DNA of 64,000 nt from Rubrivivax gelatinosus (GCF_004340905.1 NZ_SLXD01000013.1:124001-188000); one strand, 5' to 3'. Counted from the stretch's first letter, positions 7,874 to 16,730 are shown. Translations and numbers: made by a program. Notes: generated by a model from the sequence alone, not told the origin.

Positions 7874-8374
7874 TCAGACCGGGATGCGGGCGCTGTTCTT
7901 GACCTCTTCCATCACCGCGTAGGTGCGGGTCTCGCGCACGCCGGGCAGCGTCCAGATCACCGTGCCGATGAACTCGCGGTAGGCCGCCATGTCGGCGACG
8001 CGGGTCTTCAGCAGGTAGTCGAAGCCGCCGGCGACGAGGTGCGCTTCCAGGATCTCGGGGCGCACCTGCACCGCCGCCTTGAAGGTGTCCATCACGTCGT
8101 GCACCGTGCGGTCGAGCAGGATCTCGACGAAGACCAGCAGCCCGGCGCCGAGTTTGGTCGGGTCCAGCCGCGCCTCGTAGCCGACGATGTAGCCGTCGCG
8201 CGTGAGGCGCTTGACGCGTTCGAGCACCGCGGTCGGCGACAAATGCACCTCCTCGGCGAGCTTGAGGTTGCTGATGCGCCCGTCGGCCTGCAATACGCGC
8301 AGGATGCGGCGGTCGATCTTGTCCAGTTCACGGGGGCCGGATCGAAGGCCCTGCTCGGCGGTGGCGTCGTCCAT
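7874..8374 (-). CDS. putR: Lrp/AsnC-family regulator, probably the proline-responsive putA activator
   Basis: This 166-residue protein has an N-terminal winged helix-turn-helix (DKIDRRILRVLQADGRISN, LAEEVHLSPTAVLERVKRL) and a C-terminal RAM/ligand-binding domain with VRPEILEAHLVAGGFDYLLKT. It is divergent from putA with a 93-bp shared promoter region, the classical arrangement of PutR-type activators that switch on putA when proline is present. The role is inferred from position and family; the symbol is provisional. The divergent gap contains two dyads that could be its sites. Confidence 0.85.
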   Translation of the reverse strand: MDDATAEQGLRSGPRELDKIDRRILRVLQADGRISNLKLAEEVHLSPTAVLERVKRLTRDGYIVGYEARLDPTKLGAGLLVFVEILLDRTVHDVMDTFKAAVQVRPEILEAHLVAGGFDYLLKTRVADMAAYREFIGTVIWTLPGVRETRTYAVMEEVKNSARIPV

Positions 8375-8404
8375 CCGTGGGATTCTCGGTCAAACCGGCC
8401 TCAT

Positions 8405-8435
8405 TCCGAATCGGATGCGGTGGGGCGCGCCCCAC
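8405..8435. promoter_or_regulatory. putA: Dyads in the putR-putA divergent promoter region
   Basis: Two perfect symmetric elements lie between the divergent starts: TCCGAATCGGA (8405-8415) and the 16-nt palindrome GTGGGGCGCGCCCCAC (8420-8435). Lrp-family octamers bind symmetric sites in their target promoters, so these are candidate operators for the adjacent regulator. The first resembles a binding site more; the second is GC-only and could be a structural palindrome. No convincing -10/-35 pair was identified. Confidence 0.4.
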
Positions 8436-8467
8436 ACTGCGCCCGTTTGTCGCCCAGGAGTGTGCCC

Positions 8468-11400
8468 ATGCCCGTCCCGCCGCCGCGTGAACGCCTGCCG
8501 TTCCCGTACCGCCCCGAGTCCGAGGCGATTGCCGCCGCCATGGCGTCGCTGCAGGGCGCGCTCGACTGGCCGCGTGTGATCGAGACCGCCACGCCCTGGG
8601 TCGAGCAGGTGCGCGCCCACCCGGCGCCGTTCTGGGCGATGGAGTCGCTGCTGCGCGAGTACCCGATCTCCAGCGCCGAAGGCCTGGCGCTGATGCGTCT
8701 GGCCGAAGCGCTGCTGCGCGTGCCCGACGCCGAGACCGCCGTCGCGCTGACCGCCGACCAGCTCGGCCGCGCCGACTTCGACGGCACGGGCGACGACGGC
8801 CCGCACAAGATGCTGGCCAGCCTGTCGGCCAGCGCCATCGCGCTGTCCAAGAAGTTCCTGCCCGGCGCCGAACAGCCCGCCGGCCTGCTGCAGCGCCTGG
8901 GGGCGCGCACCGTCGTCGCCGCCACCGTGCGTGCGATCCAGCTGCTGGGCCGCCAGTTCGTGCTCGGCCGCAGCATCGACGAGGCGATGAAGGAAGCCGC
9001 GGCGCAGCGCAAGGCGCAGCCTGTGCTGCGTTTCAGCTACGACATGCTGGGCGAGGGCGCACGCACCGAAGCCGACGCCGAGCGCTACCTCGCCAGCTAC
9101 GAGAACGCGATCGCCGCCATCGCCTCCGGTCGTGCCGAACGCGGGCCGCTGCCGCCGATGGAAGGCGACGGCATCTCGATCAAGCTGTCGGCGCTGTTCT
9201 CGCGCTACGAGGACGCGCAGCGCGACCGCGTCTTCGAGACCCTGCTGCCGCGCGTCTGGACGCTGGTCGAACGCGCCGCCGCCGCCAACCTGAACCTGAC
9301 GATCGACGCCGAGGAGGTCGATCGCCTGGAGCTGTCGCTGGACGTCTTCGACGCCATCGCCGAGCGCATCGCCGCCGCCTTCCCGCAGTGGCAGGGCTTC
9401 GGCCTGGCGATGCAGGCCTACCAGACGCGCGCGCTGGCGGTCATCGACGAGGTCGCCGCGATCGCCCGCCGCCACGGCCTGCGCTTCATGGTCCGCCTGG
9501 TCAAGGGCGCCTACTGGGACGGCGAGGCCAAACGCGCCCAGGAACTGGGCCTGCCGGCCTACCCGGTGTTCACGCACAAGCACCACACCGACGTCTCCTA
9601 CCTGGCCTGCGCGCGCGCGATGCTGGGCCACGCCGACGTGCTGTTCCCGCAGTTCGCCTCGCACAACGCCGGCACCATCGCCGCGATCCTGCAGATGGCG
9701 CGGGCCGCCGGCGTGCCCTTCGAGATGCAGCGCCTGCACGGCATGGGCGAGGGCGTGTACCGCGAGGTGCTGAAGGACGGCAGCATCGCCTGCCGCGTCT
9801 ACGCCCCGGTCGGCGAACACCGCGACCTGCTGGCCTACCTGGTGCGCCGGCTGCTGGAGAACGGCGCCAACTCGTCCTTCGTGCACCAGCTCGCCGACCC
9901 GGCGGTGGCGCCCGCGGAGCTGCTGGCCTCGCCGCTGGCGCCCACGGAGCTGCTGGCCTCGCCGCTGGCGCCCACGGCGGAGTCCGGCCTGCCGCTGCCG
10001 GCGGCGCTGTACGGCCCGACGCGGCCCAACTCCGCCGGCGCCGACCTGGCCTGCGAGGCGATGCGTGCGCCGCTGCTGGCCGCCGTCGCCGCGACGCGCG
10101 TGCCCGCCGTCACCGAAGCGCGCCCCGAAGACAGCGCCGCCGCGATGGCGCGCCTGGCCGCCGGCTTCGGCGCCTGGAGCGCGCGCCCGCTGGCCGAGCG
10201 TGCCGGCGCGCTGCGCCGTGCCGCCGACCTGCTCGAAGCGCGCCTGCCCGAGTACTGCGGCCTGCTCGTCAAGGAAGCGCACAAGACGCTGGGCGACGCC
10301 GTTTCCGAGGTGCGCGAGGCCGCCGACTTCTGCCGCTACTACGCCGAGCAGGCCGAGGCGCGCCTGGGCGAGCAGCGGCTGCCCGGCCCGACCGGCGAGC
10401 GCAACACGCTGCGCCTGCACGGCCGCGGCGTCTTCGTCTGCATCAGCCCGTGGAACTTCCCGCTGGCGATCTTCGCCGGCCAGGTGGTGGCCGCGCTGGT
10501 CGCCGGCAACACCGTCGCCGCCAAGCCGGCCGAGCAGACGCCGGCGGTGGCCGAGCGTTTCGTCGCGCTGCTGCACGAGGCCGGCGTGCCGGAAGACGCG
10601 CTGGTGCTGCTGCACGGCCCCGGCGAGACCGTCGGCGCCGCGCTGGTGGCCGACGCGCGCACCGCCGGCGTCTGCTTCACCGGCAGCACCCAGGTCGCGC
10701 GGCTGATCAACCGCACGCTGGCGGCCAAGGACGGCGCGATCGTGCCGCTGATCGCCGAGACCGGCGGCCTGAACGCGATGATCGTCGACAGCACCGCGCT
10801 GCCCGAGCAGGTGGTCGACGCGGTCGTGCAGAGCGCCTTCCGCTCGGCCGGCCAGCGCTGCTCGGCGCTGCGCCTGCTGGCGGTGCACGAGAGCGTCGCC
10901 GACGGCGTGTTCACGATGCTCGCCGGCGCGATGCGCGAGCTGTCGCTGGGTGACCCGGCGCTGCTGTCCACCGACGTCGGCCCGGTCATCGACGACGAGG
11001 CGTTCGCGAATCTGGAGCGCCACGTCGCCCGTCTGCGGGCCGAAGCGCGCCTCGTCGGCGAGACGCCGGCGCCGGCGGCGCCGGCAGTGCCGCGCCTGGT
11101 GGCGCCGGTGGCTTTCGAGATCGGCGCCGTCGAGGACCTGCGCGAGGAGATCTTCGGCCCGGTGCTGCATCTGCTGCGCTGGAGCGGCGACGTCGAGCAG
11201 CTCGTCGCGCGCATCAATGCGCTGGGCTACGGGCTGACGCTGGGCGTGCAGACACGCATCGACAGCCGAGCCGAGCGCATCGCGCAGCTGGCGCGCATCG
11301 GCAACGTCTACGTCAACCGCAACATCATCGGCGCGGTCGTCGGCGCGCAGCCTTTCGGTGGCGAAGGGATGTCGGGCACCGGCCCCAAGGCCGGCGGCCC

Positions 11401-11497
11401 GCACTACCTGTACCGCTTCTGCGCCGAGCAGACGCTGACGGTGAACACCGCCGCCGCCGGCGGCAACGCCGAGCTGCTGGCCGGCCTGGGCCACTGA
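8468..11497 (+). CDS. putA: Bifunctional proline dehydrogenase / P5C dehydrogenase PutA
   Basis: This 1009-residue enzyme oxidises proline to glutamate. The N-terminal half is the FAD-binding proline dehydrogenase barrel (MVRLVKGAYWDGEAKRAQ, then RRLLENGANSSFVHQLAD). The C-terminal half is the NAD-dependent aldehyde dehydrogenase, with general base E764 (IAETGGLNAM) and catalytic C798 (SAGQRCSALR). There is no ribbon-helix-helix DNA-binding domain and no C-terminal extension, so it is the short type-A PutA that relies on a separate regulator, consistent with the divergent Lrp gene. CAGGAG precedes ATG 8468. A perfect 2 x 30-bp in-frame duplication lies in the interdomain linker. Confidence 0.97.
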   Translation: MPVPPPRERLPFPYRPESEAIAAAMASLQGALDWPRVIETATPWVEQVRAHPAPFWAMESLLREYPISSAEGLALMRLAEALLRVPDAETAVALTADQLGRADFDGTGDDGPHKMLASLSASAIALSKKFLPGAEQPAGLLQRLGARTVVAATVRAIQLLGRQFVLGRSIDEAMKEAAAQRKAQPVLRFSYDMLGEGARTEADAERYLASYENAIAAIASGRAERGPLPPMEGDGISIKLSALFSRYEDAQRDRVFETLLPRVWTLVERAAAANLNLTIDAEEVDRLELSLDVFDAIAERIAAAFPQWQGFGLAMQAYQTRALAVIDEVAAIARRHGLRFMVRLVKGAYWDGEAKRAQELGLPAYPVFTHKHHTDVSYLACARAMLGHADVLFPQFASHNAGTIAAILQMARAAGVPFEMQRLHGMGEGVYREVLKDGSIACRVYAPVGEHRDLLAYLVRRLLENGANSSFVHQLADPAVAPAELLASPLAPTELLASPLAPTAESGLPLPAALYGPTRPNSAGADLACEAMRAPLLAAVAATRVPAVTEARPEDSAAAMARLAAGFGAWSARPLAERAGALRRAADLLEARLPEYCGLLVKEAHKTLGDAVSEVREAADFCRYYAEQAEARLGEQRLPGPTGERNTLRLHGRGVFVCISPWNFPLAIFAGQVVAALVAGNTVAAKPAEQTPAVAERFVALLHEAGVPEDALVLLHGPGETVGAALVADARTAGVCFTGSTQVARLINRTLAAKDGAIVPLIAETGGLNAMIVDSTALPEQVVDAVVQSAFRSAGQRCSALRLLAVHESVADGVFTMLAGAMRELSLGDPALLSTDVGPVIDDEAFANLERHVARLRAEARLVGETPAPAAPAVPRLVAPVAFEIGAVEDLREEIFGPVLHLLRWSGDVEQLVARINALGYGLTLGVQTRIDSRAERIAQLARIGNVYVNRNIIGAVVGAQPFGGEGMSGTGPKAGGPHYLYRFCAEQTLTVNTAAAGGNAELLAGLGH
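9917..9976 (+). repeat. putA: Perfect 2 x 30-bp in-frame tandem repeat in putA
   Basis: Two identical 30-nt units encode ELLASPLAPT twice (residues 484-503), just after the proline dehydrogenase motif and before the P5C dehydrogenase half. A partial degenerate copy (VAPA) precedes them. The absence of any base difference between units indicates a recent duplication in a tolerant linker. Confidence 0.9.
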
Positions 11498-11500
11498 GCG

Positions 11501-11522
11501 CGGGAGGCCTCGCGGCCTCCCG
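11501..11522. terminator. Bidirectional hairpin between putA and the thioredoxin gene
   Basis: CGGGAGGCC and GGCCTCCCG form a perfect 9-bp stem with loop TCGC, starting 3 bp after the putA stop and ending 6 bp before the convergent gene's stop. It lacks a T run on either strand, so termination strength is uncertain. Confidence 0.5.
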
Positions 11523-11528
11523 GGCAAC

Positions 11529-12305
11529 TCAGTTCAGGTACATGCCGAGGTAGCGCCGGCCGTGGCTGACGACCCCGGGATCGGGGCAGACCTCGAACCA
11601 CTCGACCATCTGCACACGCGCCTTCTCGCGCCACTCGGCCTTGTCGCGCAGCACGATGTCCAGCAACTGCTCGAAGGCCGCGGCGAAGTCGCCGCGGTGG
11701 GCGTGCAGCGCGGCGAGCGCGAAACGCGCGTCGAAGTCCTTCGGGTTGGCGGCGATGCGCGCCGCCAGCGCCGCCGGGTCGCCTTCGGGCGCCTGCGAGG
11801 CCAGCGCCAGGCGCTTGACCAGCTTCGCGTGGCGCTCGTCGCGTTCGGCTTCGGGGATCGCCTCCAGCAGCGCCTGGGCTTCGGCCAGCGCGCCTTCGCC
11901 GAGCAGGGCCTCGGCTTCGTCCAGCGGGCCCCATTGCGGCTCTTGCTCGGGCTGCTCGTCGGCCGGGCCGAGGTGGCGGTCGAGGAAGGCGCGGATCTGG
12001 CCTTCGGGCAGCGCGCCCATGAACTGGTCGACCGGCCGGCCGCCGGCGAACAGCGTCACCTGCGGGATGCTGCGGATGCCCATCGCCTGCGCGACCTGCG
12101 GCGACTCGTCGGTGTTCAGCTTGGCCAGCACGAAGCGGCCGCCGTAGGCCTGCACCAGCTTCTCGAGGATGGGGCCGAGCGAGCGGCAGGGGCCGCACCA
12201 CGGCGCCCAGCAGTCCAGCAGCACCGGCACGTCGAGCGAGCGGTCGAGGACGGCGGTTTCGAAGTCGGCGTCGGTGACGTCGTAGGACAGCGTCGGGGTC
12301 GTCAT
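11529..12305 (-). CDS. cnoX: CnoX/YbbN-type thioredoxin-TPR co-chaperone with an intact WCGPC motif
   Basis: This 258-residue protein joins a thioredoxin fold (residues 1-115, active site WAPWCGPCRSLGPI with C37 and C40) to a C-terminal helical TPR-like domain (EAEALLGEGALAEAQALLEA, then DARFALAALHAHRGDFAAAFEQLL) ending DPGVVSHGRRYLGMYLN. The family (YbbN/CnoX) couples redox protection of substrates to GroEL/DnaK. E. coli CnoX has lost the CxxC thioredoxin motif, whereas this one keeps WCGPC, as in many other bacteria, so it may be an active disulfide reductase. It is 21 bp downstream of the Bug receptor gene on the same strand. Confidence 0.87.
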   Translation of the reverse strand: MTTPTLSYDVTDADFETAVLDRSLDVPVLLDCWAPWCGPCRSLGPILEKLVQAYGGRFVLAKLNTDESPQVAQAMGIRSIPQVTLFAGGRPVDQFMGALPEGQIRAFLDRHLGPADEQPEQEPQWGPLDEAEALLGEGALAEAQALLEAIPEAERDERHAKLVKRLALASQAPEGDPAALAARIAANPKDFDARFALAALHAHRGDFAAAFEQLLDIVLRDKAEWREKARVQMVEWFEVCPDPGVVSHGRRYLGMYLN

Positions 12306-12326
12306 GGGTCGGGTTGAGCGGGGGGT

Positions 12327-13295
12327 TCAGTCGAGCCGGACGCCCAGGCGCGTGATCACCGGGCCCCAGCGCTTGATGTCGGCGTCGATCGTACGTCGGA
12401 AGTCGGCGGCGCTGCCGCCCACCGGCGCGAGGCCCTGCGCGTCGAGCGCCTGGCGCACCCCGGGCTCGTGCAGCACGGCGTTGACGTCGGCGTTGATGCG
12501 GGCGATCACCGCCTCGGGCGTACCCGCCGGCGCCAGCAATCCGTTCCAGGCCAGCGACTGCACCGCCGGGTAGCCGGCCTCGGCCATCGTCGGCAGTTCG
12601 GGCAGCGAATGCAGGCGTTCGGTGCTGGTGACGGCCAGCAGGTGCACGCGCCTGGCGCGCACATGCGGCAGCAGCGCCGGCGCGACCATGAAGGTCGCGT
12701 CGGCCTCGCCCTGGGCCACGGCCATCGCCGCCGGCGGCGAGCCGTTGTAGGGCACGTGCACGCCGGCGATGCCCGCCTCGTGCAGGAACAGTTCCATCGT
12801 CAGGTGCGCCGAGCTGCCGTTGCCCAGCGACGAGTAGGCGATGCCGTCGCGCCGCGTGCGCGCCCAGGCGACGAACTCGGCCACCGTGCGTGCCGGCACA
12901 CGTGCGGTGTTGACGGCCAGCACGTTGGGCTGCGAGGTCGTCATCACGATCGGCAGCAGGTCGCGGGCCGGGTCGTAAGGCATGCGCCGGTACAGGAAGG
13001 GCGCGAACGCCACCGGGCCGTTGAAGCCGAGCACGAAGCTGTGGCCGTCGCGCGCCTTGGCGGCCGCATCGACGCCCAGCAGGCCGCCGGCGCCGGGTTT
13101 GTTGTCGACGACGACCGGCTGGCCCCAGCGTGCCGCCAGGCGTTCGCCGAGCAGGCGGGCGATCAGGTCCAGCGAACTGCCCGGCCCGGTCGGCACGACC
13201 AGGTGCACGGGCCGCGTCGGCCAGGCGTCGCCCGCGTGCGCGTGGAGGGCGGCGGCCAGGGCGCTCAGGCCGAGCAGGGCGGTGCGGCGTTTCAT
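12327..13295 (-). CDS. Bug-family tripartite tricarboxylate transporter substrate-binding protein (orphan)
   Basis: This 322-residue periplasmic receptor has signal peptide MKRRTALLGLSALAAALHAHAG and typical Bug motifs: PTRPVHLVVPTGPGSSLD, VVVDNKPGAGGLLGVDAAAKA, the YNGSPPAA ligand loop and SLAWNGLLAPAGTP. These proteins present carboxylates or other small acids to TctAB membrane subunits. No tctA or tctB gene is nearby, which is common in Burkholderiales where Bug receptors are highly expanded. The substrate cannot be inferred. Confidence 0.9.
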   Translation of the reverse strand: MKRRTALLGLSALAAALHAHAGDAWPTRPVHLVVPTGPGSSLDLIARLLGERLAARWGQPVVVDNKPGAGGLLGVDAAAKARDGHSFVLGFNGPVAFAPFLYRRMPYDPARDLLPIVMTTSQPNVLAVNTARVPARTVAEFVAWARTRRDGIAYSSLGNGSSAHLTMELFLHEAGIAGVHVPYNGSPPAAMAVAQGEADATFMVAPALLPHVRARRVHLLAVTSTERLHSLPELPTMAEAGYPAVQSLAWNGLLAPAGTPEAVIARINADVNAVLHEPGVRQALDAQGLAPVGGSAADFRRTIDADIKRWGPVITRLGVRLD

Positions 13296-13416
13296 CGGTA
13301 TACGCTTGTTTACCGGGGTCTCGAATCGGAACCTAAGATCCTAAGGACCCAAGACCCTCAACGGTGCATCCCGCACGCGCGGGTCCTGTCGTGACGCAAG
13401 AACGAGGAGAAGACGT

Positions 13417-14073
13417 ATGGACTCACGAGGTGTTCGCATCGCGGCACTTGTCGCCGCCGTCGCCGTGCTGGCCGGCTGCGAGACCATGGACGAACGCACC
13501 AAGGGCACGGCGGCCGGCGCCGCGATCGGCGCGCTGGGCGGGGCCGTCATCAGCAAGGCCACCGGCGGCAAGGCCGGCACCGGGGCGGTGGTGGGCGGCG
13601 TCGTCGGCGCGGTCGGCGGCAACCTGTGGTCCAAGCGCATGGAAGACAAGCGCCGCGCGATGGAGCAGGCCACCGCGGGCACCGGCATCGACGTGGCGCG
13701 CACGCCCGACAACCAGCTGAAGGTCAACGTGCCCAGCGACCTGTCCTTCGCCATCGGCCGCGCCGACCTGCAGCCTTCGCTGCGCCCGGTGCTCGACCAG
13801 TTCGCCAAGGGGCTGGACCAGACGATGCACGTGCGCATCGTCGGCCACACCGACAGCACCGGCAACGACGCGATCAACGACCCGCTGTCGCTGGCCCGCG
13901 CCCGCACCGTGCGCGACTACCTCGAAGACCGCGGCGTGCCCGCCGCCCGCCTCGAGATCGCCGGCCGCGGCTCGCGCGAGCCGGTGGCCGACAACAGCAG
14001 CGACGCCGGCCGCGCCAAGAACCGCCGTGTCGAGATCTTCCTCAGAGAACCTGAGGGCCCCCAAGCTCGCTGA
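13417..14073 (+). CDS. OmpA-family lipoprotein, YiaD-like
   Basis: This 218-residue protein has a lipoprotein signal ending VLAGC, then a glycine-zipper region (GTAAGAAIGALGGAVIS, GTGAVVGGVVGAVGGN; residues about 28-65) and a C-terminal OmpA domain (VRIVGHTDSTG, LSLARARTVRDYL, IAGRGSREPVADN, RAKNRRVEIFL) that binds peptidoglycan. It probably links the outer membrane to the cell wall. GAGGAGA precedes ATG 13417. The last codons (PEGPQAR) run into the C/G-rich intergenic repeat, suggesting the repeat inserted at or extended the end of the gene. Confidence 0.9.
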   Translation: MDSRGVRIAALVAAVAVLAGCETMDERTKGTAAGAAIGALGGAVISKATGGKAGTGAVVGGVVGAVGGNLWSKRMEDKRRAMEQATAGTGIDVARTPDNQLKVNVPSDLSFAIGRADLQPSLRPVLDQFAKGLDQTMHVRIVGHTDSTGNDAINDPLSLARARTVRDYLEDRGVPAARLEIAGRGSREPVADNSSDAGRAKNRRVEIFLREPEGPQAR

Positions 14074-14128
14074 CGCTCGCTACCCCCCAGGGGGGCCGTC
14101 CGCCGACGGCCCGGCAGAGCCGGGCCGT
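14064..14128. repeat. C/G-tract and hairpin repeat between the OmpA-type gene and gdhA
   Basis: It contains CCCCCCAGGGGGG (14083-14095) and a perfect 10-bp hairpin ACGGCCCGGC-AGA-GCCGGGCCGT (14106-14128). It overlaps the last codons of the OmpA-family gene and lies between convergent genes. It is related in design to 5641-5702. It could serve as a bidirectional terminator. Confidence 0.6.
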
Positions 14129-14179
14129 GGCGGGAAGCTTGATCGCCAGCGGTCGGGTGCTTTACCGCGCTCGCTGACC

Positions 14180-15454
14180 TCAGGGATACAGGCCACGTTC
14201 CTCACGGGCCATCAGGATGCGCTCGCATGCCACCGCGAAGGTGGCGGTGCGCAGCGTGATGCCGTGGCGGTCGGCGGTGTCCCAGATGCGCTTCAAGGCG
14301 CCGATCATGATCTTGTCCAGGCGCACGTTGATCTCGTCTTCGGTCCAGAAGAACGAGCTGAAGTCCTGCACCCACTCGAAGTAGCTGACGGTCACGCCGC
14401 CGGCGTTGCAGATGACGTCGGGCACGACCAGCACGCCGCGTTCGGCGAGCGTGTCGTCGGCGTCGGGCAGGGTCGGGCCGTTGGCGCCTTCCAGCACGAT
14501 GCGCGCCTTCAGGCGCAGCGCGCGTGCCACCGTGATCTGGCCTTCCAGCGCCGCCGGCACGAGGATGTCGCAATCGACGTCCCAGAAGTCCTCGGCCGCC
14601 ATCACCTCGGCGCCGCTGAAGCCGGCGACGCCGCCGCTCTGGCGCACGTGCTGGGTCAGCGCGGCGATGTCCAGGCCGTCGCCGTTGAAGATCGTGCCCG
14701 AGTGGTCCTGCACCGCCACCAGCTTGCTGCCGGCCTGGCCGAAGAGTTCGGCCGCCGACGAGCCGACGTTGCCGAAGCCCTGCACCGCGACGCGCGCGCC
14801 GTCGAGGTCCAGCCCGAGGCGGCGTGCCGCTTCGCGTCCGGTGACGAAGACGCCGCGGCCGGTGGCCTTCACGCGGCCCAGCGAGCCGCCGAGGTGGATC
14901 GGCTTGCCGGTGACGACGCCGGTGGCGGTGGCGCCGACGTTCATCGAGTAGGTGTCCATCATCCACGCCATGATCTGCGGGTTGGTGTTCACGTCCGGCG
15001 CCGGGATGTCCTGCTGCGGGCCGATGATCAGCCCGATCTCGCTGGTGTAGCGCCGCGTCATGCGCTCCAGCTCCTTGTGCGTGAGCTGCTTCGGGTCGAC
15101 GCGGATGCCGCCCTTGGCGCCGCCGTAGGGCAGGTTGACGGCGGCGTTCTTGATGCTCATCCACGCCGACAGCGCCATCACCTCCTCGAGCGTGACGTCG
15201 GGGTGGTAGCGCACGCCGCCCTTGCCCGGGCCGCGCGACATGTTGTGCTGCACGCGGTAGCCCTCGAAGTGCTCGATGCGGCCGTCGTCCATCTCGATCG
15301 GGATGTCGACGATCAGCGCGCGCTTGGGGCGCTTGAGCGTCTCGACCCAGCGCGCGAGGTGGCCCAGGTAGGGCACGACGCGGTCGACCTGGGCGAGGTA
15401 GGTGCCCCAGGGGCTGTGCGGTGTCGGGTGGACGAAGGAAAGCGGTTGCGGCAT
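14180..15454 (-). CDS. gdhA: Glutamate dehydrogenase (Glu/Leu/Phe/Val dehydrogenase family)
   Basis: This 424-residue enzyme has the substrate-binding segments GPGKGGVRYHP and LPYGGAKGGIRVDP (catalytic K114) and the nucleotide-binding motif VAVQGFGNVGSSAAELF. It interconverts glutamate and 2-oxoglutarate plus ammonia; the length and motifs match the smaller bacterial GDH class with broad cofactor use. I start at ATG 15454 (MPQPLSF), preceded by AGGAAG; the frame is open upstream but that part is Arg/Pro-rich and unconserved. It is divergent from oxyR and works with putA at the glutamate node. Confidence 0.94.
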   Translation of the reverse strand: MPQPLSFVHPTPHSPWGTYLAQVDRVVPYLGHLARWVETLKRPKRALIVDIPIEMDDGRIEHFEGYRVQHNMSRGPGKGGVRYHPDVTLEEVMALSAWMSIKNAAVNLPYGGAKGGIRVDPKQLTHKELERMTRRYTSEIGLIIGPQQDIPAPDVNTNPQIMAWMMDTYSMNVGATATGVVTGKPIHLGGSLGRVKATGRGVFVTGREAARRLGLDLDGARVAVQGFGNVGSSAAELFGQAGSKLVAVQDHSGTIFNGDGLDIAALTQHVRQSGGVAGFSGAEVMAAEDFWDVDCDILVPAALEGQITVARALRLKARIVLEGANGPTLPDADDTLAERGVLVVPDVICNAGGVTVSYFEWVQDFSSFFWTEDEINVRLDKIMIGALKRIWDTADRHGITLRTATFAVACERILMAREERGLYP

Positions 15455-15571
15455 CGGTTCTTCCTGGTGGGAGAGGGCGGGCGGGCGGCGGTCTCGTGGA
15501 CCGGAGCGCGCGGTGTGCGGGACTGTAGGCCGCGCGCCGCGGCGCGGGATCCGCTCCGACCCTGGTTTTGC

Positions 15572-15586
15572 ATGCATATTTCGCAT
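15572..15586. promoter_or_regulatory. Candidate LysR-type site between gdhA and oxyR
   Basis: ATGC-ATATTTC-GCAT is a dyad containing a T-N11-A core, the general LysR-family recognition pattern. It lies in an AT-richer patch 39 bp before the oxyR start in the 170-bp gdhA/oxyR divergent gap. OxyR autoregulation is known in other bacteria. The site is short and only a candidate; an OxyR tetramer would need four spaced half-sites, which I do not see clearly. Confidence 0.35.
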
Positions 15587-15624
15587 GACGTCAGGCCTGG
15601 GCGGGCTCGCGCGACAATCGCGCC

Positions 15625-16548
15625 ATGACCCTCACCGAGCTCAAGTACATCGTCGCGGTGGCGCGTGAACGCCACTTCGGCCGCGCCGCCGAGGCCTGCT
15701 TCGTGTCGCAGCCGACGCTCAGCGTCGCGATCAAGAAGCTCGAGGAGGAGCTCGACGTCAAGCTCTTCGAGCGTGGTGCCAGCGAGGTCAGCGTCACGCC
15801 GCTGGGCGAGGAGATCGTGCGCCAGGCGCAGCAGGTCATCGAGCAGGCGCAATCGATCCGCGAGATCGCCAAACGCGGCAAGGACCCGGTCTCGGGCCCG
15901 CTGCGCATGGGCGTCATCTACACGATCGGGCCGTACCTGCTGCCCGACCTGGTGCGCAGCGCGATCGAGCACGTGCCGCAGATGCCGCTGATGATCCAGG
16001 AGAACTTCACCGCCAAGCTGCTGGAGTCGCTGCGCACCGGCGAACTCGACTGCGCGATCATGGCCGAGCCCTTCCCGGACACCGGCATGGCGGTGGCGCC
16101 GCTGTACGACGAGCCGTTTCTTGCCGCGGTGCCGCGCAGCCACCCGCTGGCCGCACGCGAGAGCGTCAGCGCCGAGGAGCTGAAGACCGAGACCATGCTG
16201 CTGCTGGGCACGGGCCACTGCTTTCGCGACCACGTGCTCGAGGTCTGCCCGGAGTACGCACGGTTCTCGAGCGACGCCGAAGGCATCCGCAAGAGCTTCG
16301 AGGGCTCGTCGCTGGAGACGATCAAGTACATGGTCGCCGCCGGCATGGGCGTCACCGTCGTGCCGCAGCTGTCGCTGCCGGCCGAGCCCGACCGGCACGT
16401 GGCCTACATCCCGTTCACCGAGCCGGTGCCCACGCGTCGTGTGGTGCTGGTCTGGCGCCGCACCTTCACGCGCTACGAGGCCATCGCCGCGCTGCGCAAC
16501 GCGATCTATGCCTGCGCCTTGCCCGGAGTCAAGCGGCTGACCGCCTGA
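15625..16548 (+). CDS. oxyR: Hydrogen peroxide-sensing regulator OxyR
   Basis: This 307-residue LysR-type regulator has an N-terminal helix-turn-helix (LKYIVAVARERHFGRAA, VSQPTLSVAIKKLEEEL). Its effector domain carries GTGHCFRDHVLEVCPE, which places the redox cysteines at C199 and C208, the same numbers as in E. coli OxyR. Peroxide oxidises them to a disulfide and the protein activates catalase, peroxiredoxin and dps genes. A dps gene lies 2 kb downstream and is a natural target. It is divergent from gdhA. Confidence 0.96.
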   Translation: MTLTELKYIVAVARERHFGRAAEACFVSQPTLSVAIKKLEEELDVKLFERGASEVSVTPLGEEIVRQAQQVIEQAQSIREIAKRGKDPVSGPLRMGVIYTIGPYLLPDLVRSAIEHVPQMPLMIQENFTAKLLESLRTGELDCAIMAEPFPDTGMAVAPLYDEPFLAAVPRSHPLAARESVSAEELKTETMLLLGTGHCFRDHVLEVCPEYARFSSDAEGIRKSFEGSSLETIKYMVAAGMGVTVVPQLSLPAEPDRHVAYIPFTEPVPTRRVVLVWRRTFTRYEAIAALRNAIYACALPGVKRLTA

Positions 16549-16730
16549 GCGTCCGGGTGCGCTGCACGGTGGCGCACTTTGCGTGAATTCCGCCGATTTG
16601 CCGCGTCGTCGCGTCCCTTTTGACACGACGGCGGTGCAGCCGCGCTCCTACAGTCCTCGAGAGAACCAGACGCCTCGCGGCGGCGCCATGAGCCGCGTTC
16701 GTCCCAAAACATCAGAGAGGACCGTCCGCC

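Noticed and set aside
9905..9976. Possible CRISPR-like repeat in putA
   Set aside because: It is only two tandem units in frame in a protein linker with no spacers and no cas genes.
8390..11527. A leftward frame of about 1045 codons antisense to putA
   Set aside because: Low-complexity Arg/Gly/Gln-rich translation with no motifs; putA on the other strand has all catalytic residues.
13296..13416. Possible tRNA in the gap before the OmpA-type gene
   Set aside because: The region contains a TCGAATC-like string but no acceptor stem or cloverleaf; no tRNA is seen anywhere in the window.
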